Shown one piece after another: positions 52,203 through 60,903 of a DNA stretch of 64,000 nucleotides. The position numbers were made by a program, and so were the translations under genes. The notes beneath the pieces were generated by a model. That model made no database searches and was not told where the DNA came from. It saw only the letters and a list, made by a program, of their open reading frames with translations. Origin of the DNA: Oscillospiraceae bacterium (GTDB lineage Bacteria > Bacillota > Clostridia > Oscillospirales > Oscillospiraceae); the NCBI GenBank assembly GCA_017461585.1, contig JAFTYM010000013.1, positions 39,608-103,607 of the forward strand. Reading direction: 5' to 3'. Each line of letters begins with the position of its first letter. Position 1 is the stretch's first letter.

Positions 52203-53297
52203 TTAGCCAAGAAGGACAGACTCAAGAGCTGTCAGCATATAGTCAAGAGCTGTAATACCACCCTCTGCAGTATACCAAACATTGGGATAATCAAGGATAA
52301 CAAGGTTGCCATTTTTGTAGCAATCTGTAGACATTACAAGTTCATTTTCCATGATATCCTTTGCAAGCTGTGCACCTTCAGTCTGAATAGCTGCGTCACG
52401 GTCCATAACAAAGATGTAGTCGGGGTTCTTTTCAACGATAAACTCGAAGGAAGCCTCGTTGCCATGTGTGTCAGTATCAATATTTGCGTCAACACCGATG
52501 TTTTCAAATCCGATTTCAACACCGATGATGGAGCAGCGTCCGTCATTGCCGGTTACGTTGAATCCACCGGAAGTGCAGATACCCACAATAGCGGTCTTGC
52601 CCTCTGCGATGCCCTGAAGAACGCTGATACGTGCATCGTAGTCAGCTACAAGTGCGTCGATCTTATCCTCCATGCCGAACATGGAAGCCACAATACGTGC
52701 GTTACCTGCTGTCATTTCTACAACACCGCTGTAGTGATCGCTGCTGGGCAGGTAAACAACAGGAGCGATTTGTGTCAGATCACCATAGTAAGAGCTGAGG
52801 CGTCCGCCAATGAAAATAACATCAGGCTCGCACTGCATAATAGCTTCAAGATCAGGTGTCTTGATCGTACCACAGTTTACAATACCGTTTTCATCGCTGG
52901 GGCTGTACTGGAGCAGATACTCAATACTTGTTGTTGCGCAGCCTACGATTCTGCTGCCGAGGCCAAGATTGTCAATGTAGTCAAGGCTGGGCATATCAAG
53001 AATTACGATACGCTGGGGGTCGTAGGGAACTTCCTGCTGAATGACTTCCTTATCACCATTCATAGCGGTGATCATGATAGTTTCAGGCTTCTCTTCTGTA
53101 TTGCCGGCATCTTCAGCGCCTGCGTTTTCGGTACCTGTATCAGAGTCTGTGTTGCCGGTGTTTGTATCGGCTGCAGTATCTCCTGCGCCTACAGTATCAC
53201 CTGCTGTATCGGCATCGGTATCGTTGCCGCTGCCTCCACAGGCAGCAAGGCAGAAGACCATTACAAGAGAGAGAATAAGTGCGAGTATTTTTTTCAT
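52203..53297 (-). CDS. Siderophore ABC transporter substrate-binding lipoprotein (YclQ-like)
   Basis: 364 residues. Lipobox LAACGG. An acidic Asp/Thr/Gly linker (about residues 22-70) precedes a type III binding fold (RIVILDMPSLDYIDNLGLG, IMQCEPDVIFIGGR, NPDYIFVMDRDAAI). Resembles FatB/YclQ proteins that bind catecholate siderophores. GGAGAC precedes ATG 53297. Last gene of the operon permease-permease-ATPase-SBP, the same order as yclNOPQ. Confidence 0.9.
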   Translation of the reverse strand: MKKILALILSLVMVFCLAACGGSGNDTDADTAGDTVGAGDTAADTNTGNTDSDTGTENAGAEDAGNTEEKPETIMITAMNGDKEVIQQEVPYDPQRIVILDMPSLDYIDNLGLGSRIVGCATTSIEYLLQYSPSDENGIVNCGTIKTPDLEAIMQCEPDVIFIGGRLSSYYGDLTQIAPVVYLPSSDHYSGVVEMTAGNARIVASMFGMEDKIDALVADYDARISVLQGIAEGKTAIVGICTSGGFNVTGNDGRCSIIGVEIGFENIGVDANIDTDTHGNEASFEFIVEKNPDYIFVMDRDAAIQTEGAQLAKDIMENELVMSTDCYKNGNLVILDYPNVWYTAEGGITALDYMLTALESVLLG

Positions 53298-53332
53298 TTT
53301 GATGTCTCCTTTTCCATAAAAGTACTGAAAAA

Positions 53333-54085
53333 TTAATAATATATAGTCAGCGGTTTGCCGGCTATTTCCATTATTTCAAAGTCTACCTTGTAGACCTCAG
53401 ACAAGGTCTCCTTTGTAATGACCTCATCTACTGTTCCGAATTTTGCTATTTTTCCGTCAAGAAAAGCGCAAATATAATCAGAATAAAACGCTGCGTAATT
53501 TATCTCATGCAGAACAAGAACAACGGTTTTTCCAAGCTCGTCACACAAACGTCTGACTGTTTTCATCATGTTGGTTGCATGATAAATGTCAAGGTTATTA
53601 GTCGGCTCGTCAAGGAGCAGATATTCTGTGTCCTGAGCTATTGCCATAGCTATATATGCTCTCTGACGTTGTCCACCGGACAATTCATCAATGAATCGGT
53701 CCCGAAACTCCTCCAACTCCATATAAGCTATAGCCTGATCGATAATATCATAGTCCTCTTGGTTCAAGCGGCTTCCCGAATACGGAAATCTGCCGAACGC
53801 TACGAGTTCCTTAACGGTCAGCTTCATTTGAATATTGTTGTGCTGTGTCAAAATGGCAAGACGCTTTGCCAGTTCCTTGCTTTTCCATTTTGAAATGTCT
53901 TTATCTTCAAAATTGATAAGACCCGCATCTTTTGCAATAAGGCGGGAAATCATGCCCATAACAGTAGACTTTCCCGCACCGTTGGGACCGATAAGCGAAG
54001 TTACCTTACCCTTTGGTATCTCAAAGCTGACAGTATCCACAACTGCTTTTCCATCATACTTTTTGGTTAAGTTCTGTACGTTCAT
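53333..54085 (-). CDS. Iron-siderophore ABC transporter ATP-binding protein (YclP-like)
   Basis: 250 residues. Walker A GPNGAGKST, signature DELSGGQRQRAYIAMAIA, Walker B LLLDEPTNNLD, then VVLVLHEINYAAFYSD. Energises the importer. GGGGTGAGAC precedes ATG 54085; adjacent to the upstream permease (4 bp). Confidence 0.94.
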   Translation of the reverse strand: MNVQNLTKKYDGKAVVDTVSFEIPKGKVTSLIGPNGAGKSTVMGMISRLIAKDAGLINFEDKDISKWKSKELAKRLAILTQHNNIQMKLTVKELVAFGRFPYSGSRLNQEDYDIIDQAIAYMELEEFRDRFIDELSGGQRQRAYIAMAIAQDTEYLLLDEPTNNLDIYHATNMMKTVRRLCDELGKTVVLVLHEINYAAFYSDYICAFLDGKIAKFGTVDEVITKETLSEVYKVDFEIMEIAGKPLTIYY

Positions 54086-54089
54086 TGTC

Positions 54090-55067
54090 TCACCCCTTTT
54101 TTTGTCTTAAAAGCAGGAACAGGAAGTATATGCCACCGGAAAGTGTTATAAAGGTACTTACCGGTACTGAATAATTGAATACATGCTCCACCAAAAGCTG
54201 TCCGCCCACAAGGGCTATCATGCCAAACAGCGATGAACCTATAATAAGGTGACTATGTCTGTAAGTTTTCATTATCTGTCTGCCCAAATTTGCGATTATC
54301 AGCCCCAAGAACGATATGGGACCAACCATTGCGGTGGCTATGGCAATGCAGGCTGTAACACCGATAAGCAAACGGCGAATGCATCTGTCGTAATCGACGC
54401 CTAAGTTTATAGCCTGCTCCTTGCCAAGAGTAATAACATCAAGCAGAGCCAGATCCTTTCTGAGCACAAACGCCAAAACTCCCAGAAGTATAACGCACAA
54501 AATGATTATCTCAGCGTTTACCTGATCAAAGCTGGCAACCAGCGTCACTAAAAGGGACTCATACTCATTGGGATCCATTACACGAACCAGAGTAGACTGA
54601 ATAGAACCGAAAAATGATGTCAGAACTGTACCTATAAGAAGGACATACAGGATATTGTAGTTGGTCTTTTTAAAGAAATATCCGTATATGATAGTTGCCA
54701 CCACTATCATCAGCACAAGGTCAACCACAAATGCAGCATTGGCATTTGTAGCCAAAAAGCTGGCCGAGCCAAGGAAGAAATACACTACCGTGTGAAGCAG
54801 CGTATAAAGAGAGTTCATACCCAAAAGGCAGGGTGTGACTATGGTGTTATTAATTATGGATTGAAACACGATAGACGCCGCACCTATTGCAAATGCAGCA
54901 ATAAGCATTGTGCACATTTTCGGAAAACGCAGAGAAAGTGAATACTTCAGAAATTTCGGATTTGTGAAATTTACATTCCAAAGCATATACAATGCAGCTG
55001 CAGCAAGCATAAGTATTGCCAGTATCATCAGCTTTCGCAGATTCTTCTTGTAAGCCGCATTCTTCAC
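54090..55067 (-). CDS. Iron-siderophore ABC permease (FecCD/YclO-like)
   Basis: 325 residues, about nine membrane helices of the BtuC/FecCD family, with LDVITLGKEQAINLGVDYD, GPISFLGLIIANLGRQIM and GGIYFLFLL. GTG 55067 overlaps the upstream permease stop (GTGA). Forms the channel with the YclN-like partner. Confidence 0.92.
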   Translation of the reverse strand: MKNAAYKKNLRKLMILAILMLAAAALYMLWNVNFTNPKFLKYSLSLRFPKMCTMLIAAFAIGAASIVFQSIINNTIVTPCLLGMNSLYTLLHTVVYFFLGSASFLATNANAAFVVDLVLMIVVATIIYGYFFKKTNYNILYVLLIGTVLTSFFGSIQSTLVRVMDPNEYESLLVTLVASFDQVNAEIIILCVILLGVLAFVLRKDLALLDVITLGKEQAINLGVDYDRCIRRLLIGVTACIAIATAMVGPISFLGLIIANLGRQIMKTYRHSHLIIGSSLFGMIALVGGQLLVEHVFNYSVPVSTFITLSGGIYFLFLLLRQKKG

Positions 55068-56080
55068 TGGCAGCCACCTCCTCCATGGGAAGCAAGACGA
55101 ACAGCTTTTCTGCCATGCTTCAGCCTTCTCATAAGCATCATAATATAAAGAACAGAGCCTACAATACCGATGATCAGCGCAATTGGAAGCTCATACGGCG
55201 CGATAATGACTCGTGCCAACATATCACACACCAATACGAATAATGCTCCAAACAGTGCCGTATCGATCAGTGTTCCCCTTATCTTATCTCCCTTGAACAT
55301 TGCTACGATATTGGGAATAATAAGTCCTATGTAAGATATGGAGCCAACAACAACTACAACGCTTGCTGTTATGGCTGCCGCAATGGTAAGACCCATAAAC
55401 AGCACAGCCTTGTAGTTGACACCAAGATTAGAAGAAAAGTCCTTTCCCATGCCTACGATATTGAAGTGGTTGGAAAAAAGGAAAGCTAAAATAAGAAGAG
55501 GAACAACAAGGTAGACAATTTCATATCTTCCCCGCAGAACCATGGAAAAGTGACCTGTCTCCCAGGAGGAAAGCGCCTGAGTCATCTCAAAGTGATAGGA
55601 TATAAAGCTGGTGATTCCGCCGATGACGTTTCCGAACATAATTCCAATCAGCGGCACCATAATGGTATCTTTAAACTTAATACGCTGGATAAACCAAACG
55701 AAAAGCCATGTACCCAAAAGAGCAAACGCAAAAGAAAACAGCGCCCTGCTCCAAATAGTTGAGGAAGGCATAAATGCAAAAGCGATAAGAATTCCCAGCT
55801 TTGCAGCGGAAATCGTCGCGCCTGTTGTCGGTGACACAAACTTGTTCATACACAGCTGCTGCATGATAAGTCCAGCCACGCTCATGCCCATGCCTGTACA
55901 CAGGATAGCTAAAAGTCGAGGCAGACGCGATACTAAAAGCAACCACACTTGCTCTGAATCGCCCTGAAGTATCGACTTCAGGTCAAGGTCAATTACGCCA
56001 ATAAATATAGACCACACCGACAGGACAACAAGCAGTACAGTAAGAATTATTGTAAGTGTATATTTTCTGATAAACGTCAC
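55064..56080 (-). CDS. Iron-siderophore ABC permease (FecCD/YclN-like)
   Basis: 338 residues, FecCD family: LAILCTGMGMSVAGLIMQQL, GSISYIGLIIPNIVAM. First gene of the operon. The most likely start is GTG 56080, but the SD-like AAAGGGG runs directly into it, so initiation may be weak or the start could differ. A TGTTAG-N6-CTAACA operator lies 8 bp upstream of it. Confidence 0.88.
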   Translation of the reverse strand: MTFIRKYTLTIILTVLLVVLSVWSIFIGVIDLDLKSILQGDSEQVWLLLVSRLPRLLAILCTGMGMSVAGLIMQQLCMNKFVSPTTGATISAAKLGILIAFAFMPSSTIWSRALFSFAFALLGTWLFVWFIQRIKFKDTIMVPLIGIMFGNVIGGITSFISYHFEMTQALSSWETGHFSMVLRGRYEIVYLVVPLLILAFLFSNHFNIVGMGKDFSSNLGVNYKAVLFMGLTIAAAITASVVVVVGSISYIGLIIPNIVAMFKGDKIRGTLIDTALFGALFVLVCDMLARVIIAPYELPIALIIGIVGSVLYIMMLMRRLKHGRKAVRLASHGGGGCQ

Positions 56081-56087
56081 CCCTTTT

Positions 56088-56170
56088 TGTTAGTACACCC
56101 TAACAAGACTAGAAAAAGAATTCCTCCTTTGTACAGGAGTTGTTAGGTATTGCTAACATTTGTGATTATA
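56088..56170 (-). promoter_or_regulatory. Promoter with two DtxR-like operators
   Basis: Two 18-bp inverted repeats TGTTAG-N6-CTAACA at 56088-56105 and 56141-56158, centred 53 bp apart. A -10 TATAAT at 56170-56165 (minus) has a weak TTGCAG -35. One operator sits just after the -10, the other next to the start codon. The half-site resembles the DtxR/IdeR-type GTTAG/CTAAC, not a Fur box (inference). Confidence 0.75.
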
Positions 56171-56433
56171 TCACCGTCATCCCTTCCTGCAAATAGTAAT
56201 TTTACACAAAATTAAATCATTCACTACCGAAACATTTCTCTTTTTTGTCTGTACAAATTTATAAACAGGCTGCCTTGTCAAAAGTAGTCCATAAACGACA
56301 AAAGCTCCCATTTACTTTTTCAGTAAATGGGAGTACCATTAAATTACAGCTTATCGCGCCGCGATAAGCAAATATCTTTATCCCACAACCCTTTCATTTG
56401 GCGGACAAGTCTCAAACTTGCCCGCCGTCTTTT
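56171..56433. repeat. Gene-free stretch with three hairpins
   Basis: Between the siderophore operon and the DUF5131 gene. CTCCCATTTACT/AGTAAATGGGAG (56305-56333, loop TTTTC). GCTTATCGC/GCGATAAGC (56349-56369). GGCGG-CAAGT/ACTTG-CCGCC (56400-56426), followed by TTTTTT on the plus strand. The third could end plus-strand transcription, yet no plus gene is near. No coding signal. Confidence 0.75.
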
Positions 56434-57144
56434 TTAGGTGTCAATACCGGCCCGATGCGCCTGACTGTGCTGGTATTTACGCGGGATATTATAAAGCTTT
56501 CCGTCTTTTAAAAGCTTTGCGCCTGTCTGGTGATATGAGAAGTGCACTCCTGCGTCTGCGCAGGCATTGCGGATATCAAGGATCCACTCATACTCACAGA
56601 CACGGGCATTTCTGCCCGACTCTCCTCCTGCGCCCACGACCTCGATCTCAGGTGTCAGATATTTTCTCAAATCCACCCTCTCCAAAAGGGGCTCGCAGGC
56701 TATGCCCTTGTGCTTTATAGGCGCTTTCAGAAGAATGGGCAGGCGGTAGTCTGCCATCGCCTGATTTTCCACCGTGGAATTAATTATGACATTGTCGTAT
56801 CCGTCTCCCCAATCGTCAGGCAGGTTGACATAAAATCTGTCAATGCGCTTTGTGACTATAAAAAACATACAATCCGGGCGGCTTCGTATCATCTTCCACG
56901 CCTCTATGCGCCACTCATCTGCCTCTTCGAGGAAAAAGTCCGATGTAAAACATGTGTAAACCACGCTGCCGGAGGGTATTTTATACTCTCCGGCGCGGTT
57001 TTTCCTTATAGGCAGGTCAAAGCTCTTTGTCTTGTGCACATCTGTCGGGTCAAGGCCTATGCTCTCGTCCCTTCTGTACACATAGCAATTCTTGCAGCCC
57101 GGCGATATTTTTTTACAGCCGTGCCAAAGATTCCAGCCTGCCAT
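56434..57144 (-). CDS. DUF5131 (phage Gp37/Gp68-like) protein
   Basis: 236 residues. The family opening WNLWHGCKKISPGCKNCYVYR carries cysteines like a radical-SAM-type cluster, followed by TCFTSDFFLEEADEWR, FFIVTKRIDRF and GGESGRNARVCEYEWILDIR. Family members occur in phage and host genomes; function unproven. It lies 5 bp after copZ in the same orientation, with only a weak ribosome site. Confidence 0.88.
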   Translation of the reverse strand: MAGWNLWHGCKKISPGCKNCYVYRRDESIGLDPTDVHKTKSFDLPIRKNRAGEYKIPSGSVVYTCFTSDFFLEEADEWRIEAWKMIRSRPDCMFFIVTKRIDRFYVNLPDDWGDGYDNVIINSTVENQAMADYRLPILLKAPIKHKGIACEPLLERVDLRKYLTPEIEVVGAGGESGRNARVCEYEWILDIRNACADAGVHFSYHQTGAKLLKDGKLYNIPRKYQHSQAHRAGIDT

Positions 57145-57149
57145 TTTTC

Positions 57150-57344
57150 TTACATCTGCTCGGCAGAGAAGCCAAGATCCTCAAGCTCACTTACTGCTGT
57201 CTTAACGCAGTTTGCGCAGCCGTCAATTGTAACTGTCTTGTTTTCAAGGGAAACCTCAAATTTGAGCCCTGCCTCATTGAGTGCGTTTGTGATTCTGCCT
57301 ACGCAATGGTTGCAATGCATCTCGGGTACCTTAAGTGTTGTCAT
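57150..57344 (-). CDS. copZ: Heavy-metal-associated (CopZ-like) chaperone
   Basis: 64 residues, one HMA domain with the metal site MHCNHC (usual MxCxxC). Also a second pair CANC in the second half, unusual for a CopZ. Delivers Cu(I) to CopA (family knowledge). GGAGG precedes ATG 57344; third gene of the copA-csoR-copZ operon. Confidence 0.9.
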   Translation of the reverse strand: MTTLKVPEMHCNHCVGRITNALNEAGLKFEVSLENKTVTIDGCANCVKTAVSELEDLGFSAEQM

Positions 57345-57359
57345 TTTATATTCCTCCTG

Positions 57360-57650
57360 TTATTTCATTAATTTCTTTATTGTTTCGACAAGTTCGTCTA
57401 TTTTATCGTCCTCGCCGTTTCTGACTCCGTCTGCCACACAGGTTTTTATGTGGCGGGAAAGAAGCTCTTTCGAAAAGCCGTTAAGAGCAGACTGTGCAGC
57501 AGTCACCTGTGTCAGGATATCCACACAGTAAGCGTCGCTTTCAAGCATATTTCTTATGCCTCTTACCTGTCCTTCTATTCTGGCAAGTCGGTTTGAAAGG
57601 CTTTTCAGCTCCTCTTCGTCTCTTGTCTTTTTTCTGCAGCAATCACTCAT
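57360..57650 (-). CDS. csoR: Copper-sensing repressor CsoR
   Basis: 96 residues, all-helical CsoR/RcnR family. Cu(I) ligands Cys42 (YCVDIL), His67 (RHIKTC) and Cys71 form the C-H-C set of true CsoR. Its ATG overlaps the copA stop (ATGA), and the operon promoter carries a matching operator. Confidence 0.94.
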   Translation of the reverse strand: MSDCCRKKTRDEEELKSLSNRLARIEGQVRGIRNMLESDAYCVDILTQVTAAQSALNGFSKELLSRHIKTCVADGVRNGEDDKIDELVETIKKLMK

Positions 57651-59872
57651 AACTTCTTAGTCCTCAATCTCAAAGCATTACTTACAACAAATACAGAGCT
57701 CAGGGACATTGCAAAACCGCCGATCATGGGGCTTAAGAGAATTCCGAAGGCAGGGAAAAGAACGCCTGCGGCAACGGGAATTCCGATAACATTGTAGAAA
57801 AATGCCCAGAACAGGTTCTGTTTTATTGTGCGGATGGTAAGGCGGCTTAATTTAATGGCCCTGAACACATCAGCAAGGCTGTTTCGCATGAGGACAATAT
57901 CGCCCGATTCGATGGCAACATCGCTGCCTGCTCCGATAGCTGCACCGACGTCTGCCTGTACAAGGGCAGGTGCATCATTGATGCCGTCGCCTACCATCAT
58001 TACCTTATAGCCCTCTTCCTGAAGCTGCTTTACGATATTCGCCTTGTCCTCGGGCATTACCTCTGCATATACTCTGTCAGCACCGATGACACCTGCAACA
58101 TGCTGTGCTGCTGCCTTGTTGTCACCTGTGAGAAGGCATACTGTAAGTCCTGCTTCCTTCATGTTTTTAACCGCTTCTGCGCTGTCATCTTTTATCTTGT
58201 CGGCAACGCCCATAAGACCGATACACTTACCGTCTACCGTGACATAGATAAGTGTGCAGCCCTTTTCCGCAAGCTTGGCTGTGCTTTCCGAGAATGCAGC
58301 CTTGTCTGCTTCCGTAAGGATCTTTGCAGAGCCTGCAGAAACAGTTCTTCCGTCTTCAAGTATACACGAAACACCGATTCCTGCAATACTTTTAAACTCT
58401 AAAACAGGATAAAGCTCCTTTCCTTCCGCTCTTGCCATTACGGCTTTTGCAGCAGGGTGTTCACTCTGACTTTCCGCAGATGCGGCAATTCTCAGAAGCT
58501 CCTCTTCATTTTCGGATATAATATCTGTTACAACGGGCTTGCCCTCTGTTACTGTACCTGTCTTGTCAAGCACGACAGCCGTTACGTTATGGGAAGTTTC
58601 AAGTGACTCACCGCTGCGGATGAGGATTCCGTTTGAAGCACCCAAACCTGTTCCTACCATGATTGCCGTAGGTGTTGCAAGTCCTAATGCACAGGGGCAG
58701 GCTATGACGAGAACTGATGTGAAGATTCGAAGAACAAAGGCAATGTCCTTGCCTGCAATCGCCCAAACGATCGCTGCCACAACGGCAATTCCGATAACGA
58801 TAGGCACGAATACGCCTGCGACCTTGTCTGCAAGGCGGGAAATGGGAGCTTTTTTACCCTGTGCCTCTTCAACGATACGGATGATCCCAGCGAGAGTGCT
58901 GTCCTCGCCTATTCGTGTTACCTCTGCGTAAACAGCACCGGATACGTTGATGCTGCCGCCTGTGATATTGTCACCCTCTGTTTTGTCAACGGGCATGCTC
59001 TCTCCTGTGAGCATGGACTCGTCAACAGAGGCGTGTCCGCTTGTTACTCTGGCATCGGCAGGAACTCTTGCGCCGGGCTTTACCAGAACGATATCTCCCG
59101 GGCGAAGCTCTTCACAGGGAACCTCGACAACTGCATTATCCTTAACCAAAAGCGCAGTTTCGGGCGTCAGCTCCATAAGTGCCTTTATGGCACTCTTTGT
59201 CTTTTTCTTGCTCCGTGCCTCAAAGTATTTACCCAGCATGATGAGGGTAAGAACAGTAGCGGAAGCTTCAAAATACAGGTCATGAACAAAAGCTGCATCA
59301 AAGGAGATAAGATATGTCATAACGATGCTGTAGATAAAGCTGCAGCCTGAGCCTATAGCAACAAGCGAGTCCATGTTGGGGTTTAAATGCACCAGCGCAT
59401 TAAGACCTCTGGCAAAAAATCCGCGACCGAAATAGAGCACGGGCACAGTCAGAATAAGCTGTGTCAGCGCAAAGTTTACGGGGTAAAAATGCGGATCGCA
59501 AAACTTGGGTAAAGGCAGCCCTACCATGTGTCCCATGGAGACATACAGTAATATTACCGTAACGATTGCAGCACCGATAAGGTTGTGCAGTCTGTCTGAA
59601 AGGTCCTTATCGTCTGCGTCAACTTCTTTTTCTTCTGCAGGCTTTTTCTCTTTTGTCTCAACAAAGAGCTTTGCTCCAAAACCGGCTTTTGAAATTTTTG
59701 CAATGATGAGCTCAGGTGTTACCTGCTCCTCATCATACTCAATATCCATTTTCGCTGTTGTGAGGTTAACATCGCTGCGCTCAACACCCGGTATTTTTCG
59801 GGTAACACGCTCAACAGCAGAAGAGCACGCAGCACAGGACATTCCTTCTATCATATATATTTCATGTTTCAT
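57647..59872 (-). CDS. copA: Copper-exporting P1B-type ATPase
   Basis: 741 residues. N-terminal HMA domain (GMSCAACSSAVERVTRKIPG), eight membrane helices, TGESMPVDK, the metal-channel CPCALGLATP, the phosphorylation site DKTGTVTEG (Asp), GDGINDAPALVQAD. Expels Cu(I). AGGAGG precedes ATG 59872; first gene of the operon. Confidence 0.95.
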   Translation of the reverse strand: MKHEIYMIEGMSCAACSSAVERVTRKIPGVERSDVNLTTAKMDIEYDEEQVTPELIIAKISKAGFGAKLFVETKEKKPAEEKEVDADDKDLSDRLHNLIGAAIVTVILLYVSMGHMVGLPLPKFCDPHFYPVNFALTQLILTVPVLYFGRGFFARGLNALVHLNPNMDSLVAIGSGCSFIYSIVMTYLISFDAAFVHDLYFEASATVLTLIMLGKYFEARSKKKTKSAIKALMELTPETALLVKDNAVVEVPCEELRPGDIVLVKPGARVPADARVTSGHASVDESMLTGESMPVDKTEGDNITGGSINVSGAVYAEVTRIGEDSTLAGIIRIVEEAQGKKAPISRLADKVAGVFVPIVIGIAVVAAIVWAIAGKDIAFVLRIFTSVLVIACPCALGLATPTAIMVGTGLGASNGILIRSGESLETSHNVTAVVLDKTGTVTEGKPVVTDIISENEEELLRIAASAESQSEHPAAKAVMARAEGKELYPVLEFKSIAGIGVSCILEDGRTVSAGSAKILTEADKAAFSESTAKLAEKGCTLIYVTVDGKCIGLMGVADKIKDDSAEAVKNMKEAGLTVCLLTGDNKAAAQHVAGVIGADRVYAEVMPEDKANIVKQLQEEGYKVMMVGDGINDAPALVQADVGAAIGAGSDVAIESGDIVLMRNSLADVFRAIKLSRLTIRTIKQNLFWAFFYNVIGIPVAAGVLFPAFGILLSPMIGGFAMSLSSVFVVSNALRLRTKKL

Positions 59873-59897
59873 AACATAACCTCCTGTCTATACCCAG

Positions 59898-59925
59898 AAT
59901 ATACCCCCAGGGGGTATATTGTCAA
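59898..59925 (-). promoter_or_regulatory. cop operon promoter with CsoR operator
   Basis: -35 TTGACA (59925-59920), 16 nt, -10 TATATT (59903-59898). A 23-bp perfect palindrome AATATACCCCC-A-GGGGGTATATT (59898-59920) fills the spacer and -10: the typical GC-core CsoR operator. Confidence 0.93.
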
Positions 59926-60024
59926 TGTAAAATTCAAAAAATGTTCACCCTTGTTTTGAAGTTCGTTATATAATAATATTAGATTAAAGGATTTTACAAA
60001 AATTATTAACAGGAGGTATTTCTT

Positions 60025-60708
60025 ATGGCAAAAAAAGTCCTTGTTATCGAAGACGACGCTCATATAGCTGACCTGCTGCGCTTATACCTTGAAAAAGATG
60101 GTTTTGAAGTATGCATAGCACCTGACGGAGGCAAAGGCATTTCAGAATTTGAGCGATTTTCTCCCGACCTTGTCCTTCTGGACATTATGCTCCCCGTTTT
60201 AGACGGCTGGGGTGTTTGCCGCGAGATCCGCGCAACTTCCAAAACACCTATCATTATGCTGACAGCCAAGGGTGAAACTTTTGACAAGATAAACGGTCTG
60301 GAAATGGGCGCTGACGACTATGTCACAAAGCCCTTTGACATCAAAGAGCTCCTTGCCCGTGTACACGCAGTACTTCGCCGATATGACGATTCTCCCGACG
60401 GCAGCAAAAAGAAGCTGGTCTTTGACAAGCTTGAGATCAACATGGAGTCCTTTGAGCTGGTGGTTGACGGCAAGCGCATTGAAGCTCCCCCCAAGGAGAT
60501 GGAGCTTCTGTTCCACCTTGCCTCATCTCCCAACAGAGTATATACAAGAAATCAACTGCTTGACGAAGTCTGGGGCTTCGACTATTTTGGTGACTCCCGA
60601 ACTGTAGACGTCCACATAAAGCGCCTGCGTGAAAAGCTGGAAAATGTAAGTGATAAATGGTGTCTCAAAACCGTTTGGAGCGTAGGCTATAAGTTTGAGT
60701 TGCTGTAA
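60025..60708 (+). CDS. OmpR/PhoB family response regulator
   Basis: 227 residues. Receiver with Asp53 (LVLLDIMLP) and K in DDYVTKPFD. Winged-helix output with VDVHIKRLREKLE and the end VWSVGYKFELL. AGGAGG precedes ATG 60025. It ends in a terminator; the partner kinase is 1.4 kb away, and the present C-terminus (YKFELL) differs from the leftover YKFELTE before the kinase. Signal unknown. Confidence 0.93.
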   Translation: MAKKVLVIEDDAHIADLLRLYLEKDGFEVCIAPDGGKGISEFERFSPDLVLLDIMLPVLDGWGVCREIRATSKTPIIMLTAKGETFDKINGLEMGADDYVTKPFDIKELLARVHAVLRRYDDSPDGSKKKLVFDKLEINMESFELVVDGKRIEAPPKEMELLFHLASSPNRVYTRNQLLDEVWGFDYFGDSRTVDVHIKRLREKLENVSDKWCLKTVWSVGYKFELL

Positions 60709-60768
60709 GCGTTGCTCCCACAGTCCCCCTTGATGCTATTTTTAATTCTATAAAGATAAAATTACATC

Positions 60769-60810
60769 AACAAGAAACGCACCGTTATTACCGATGCGTT
60801 TCTTGTTTTT
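60769..60810 (+). terminator. Terminator of the response regulator
   Basis: 13-bp stem AACAAGAAACGCA/TGCGTTTCTTGTT, 13-nt loop, then TTT. Confidence 0.85.
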
Positions 60811-60903
60811 GATATGTTCATCATAATAGTTTTCTTTTTCTACAAAATATGGTATATTAAACTTGCCTATGCAACAAATAAAAACTAGAGGAGAGAACGT
60901 GGA

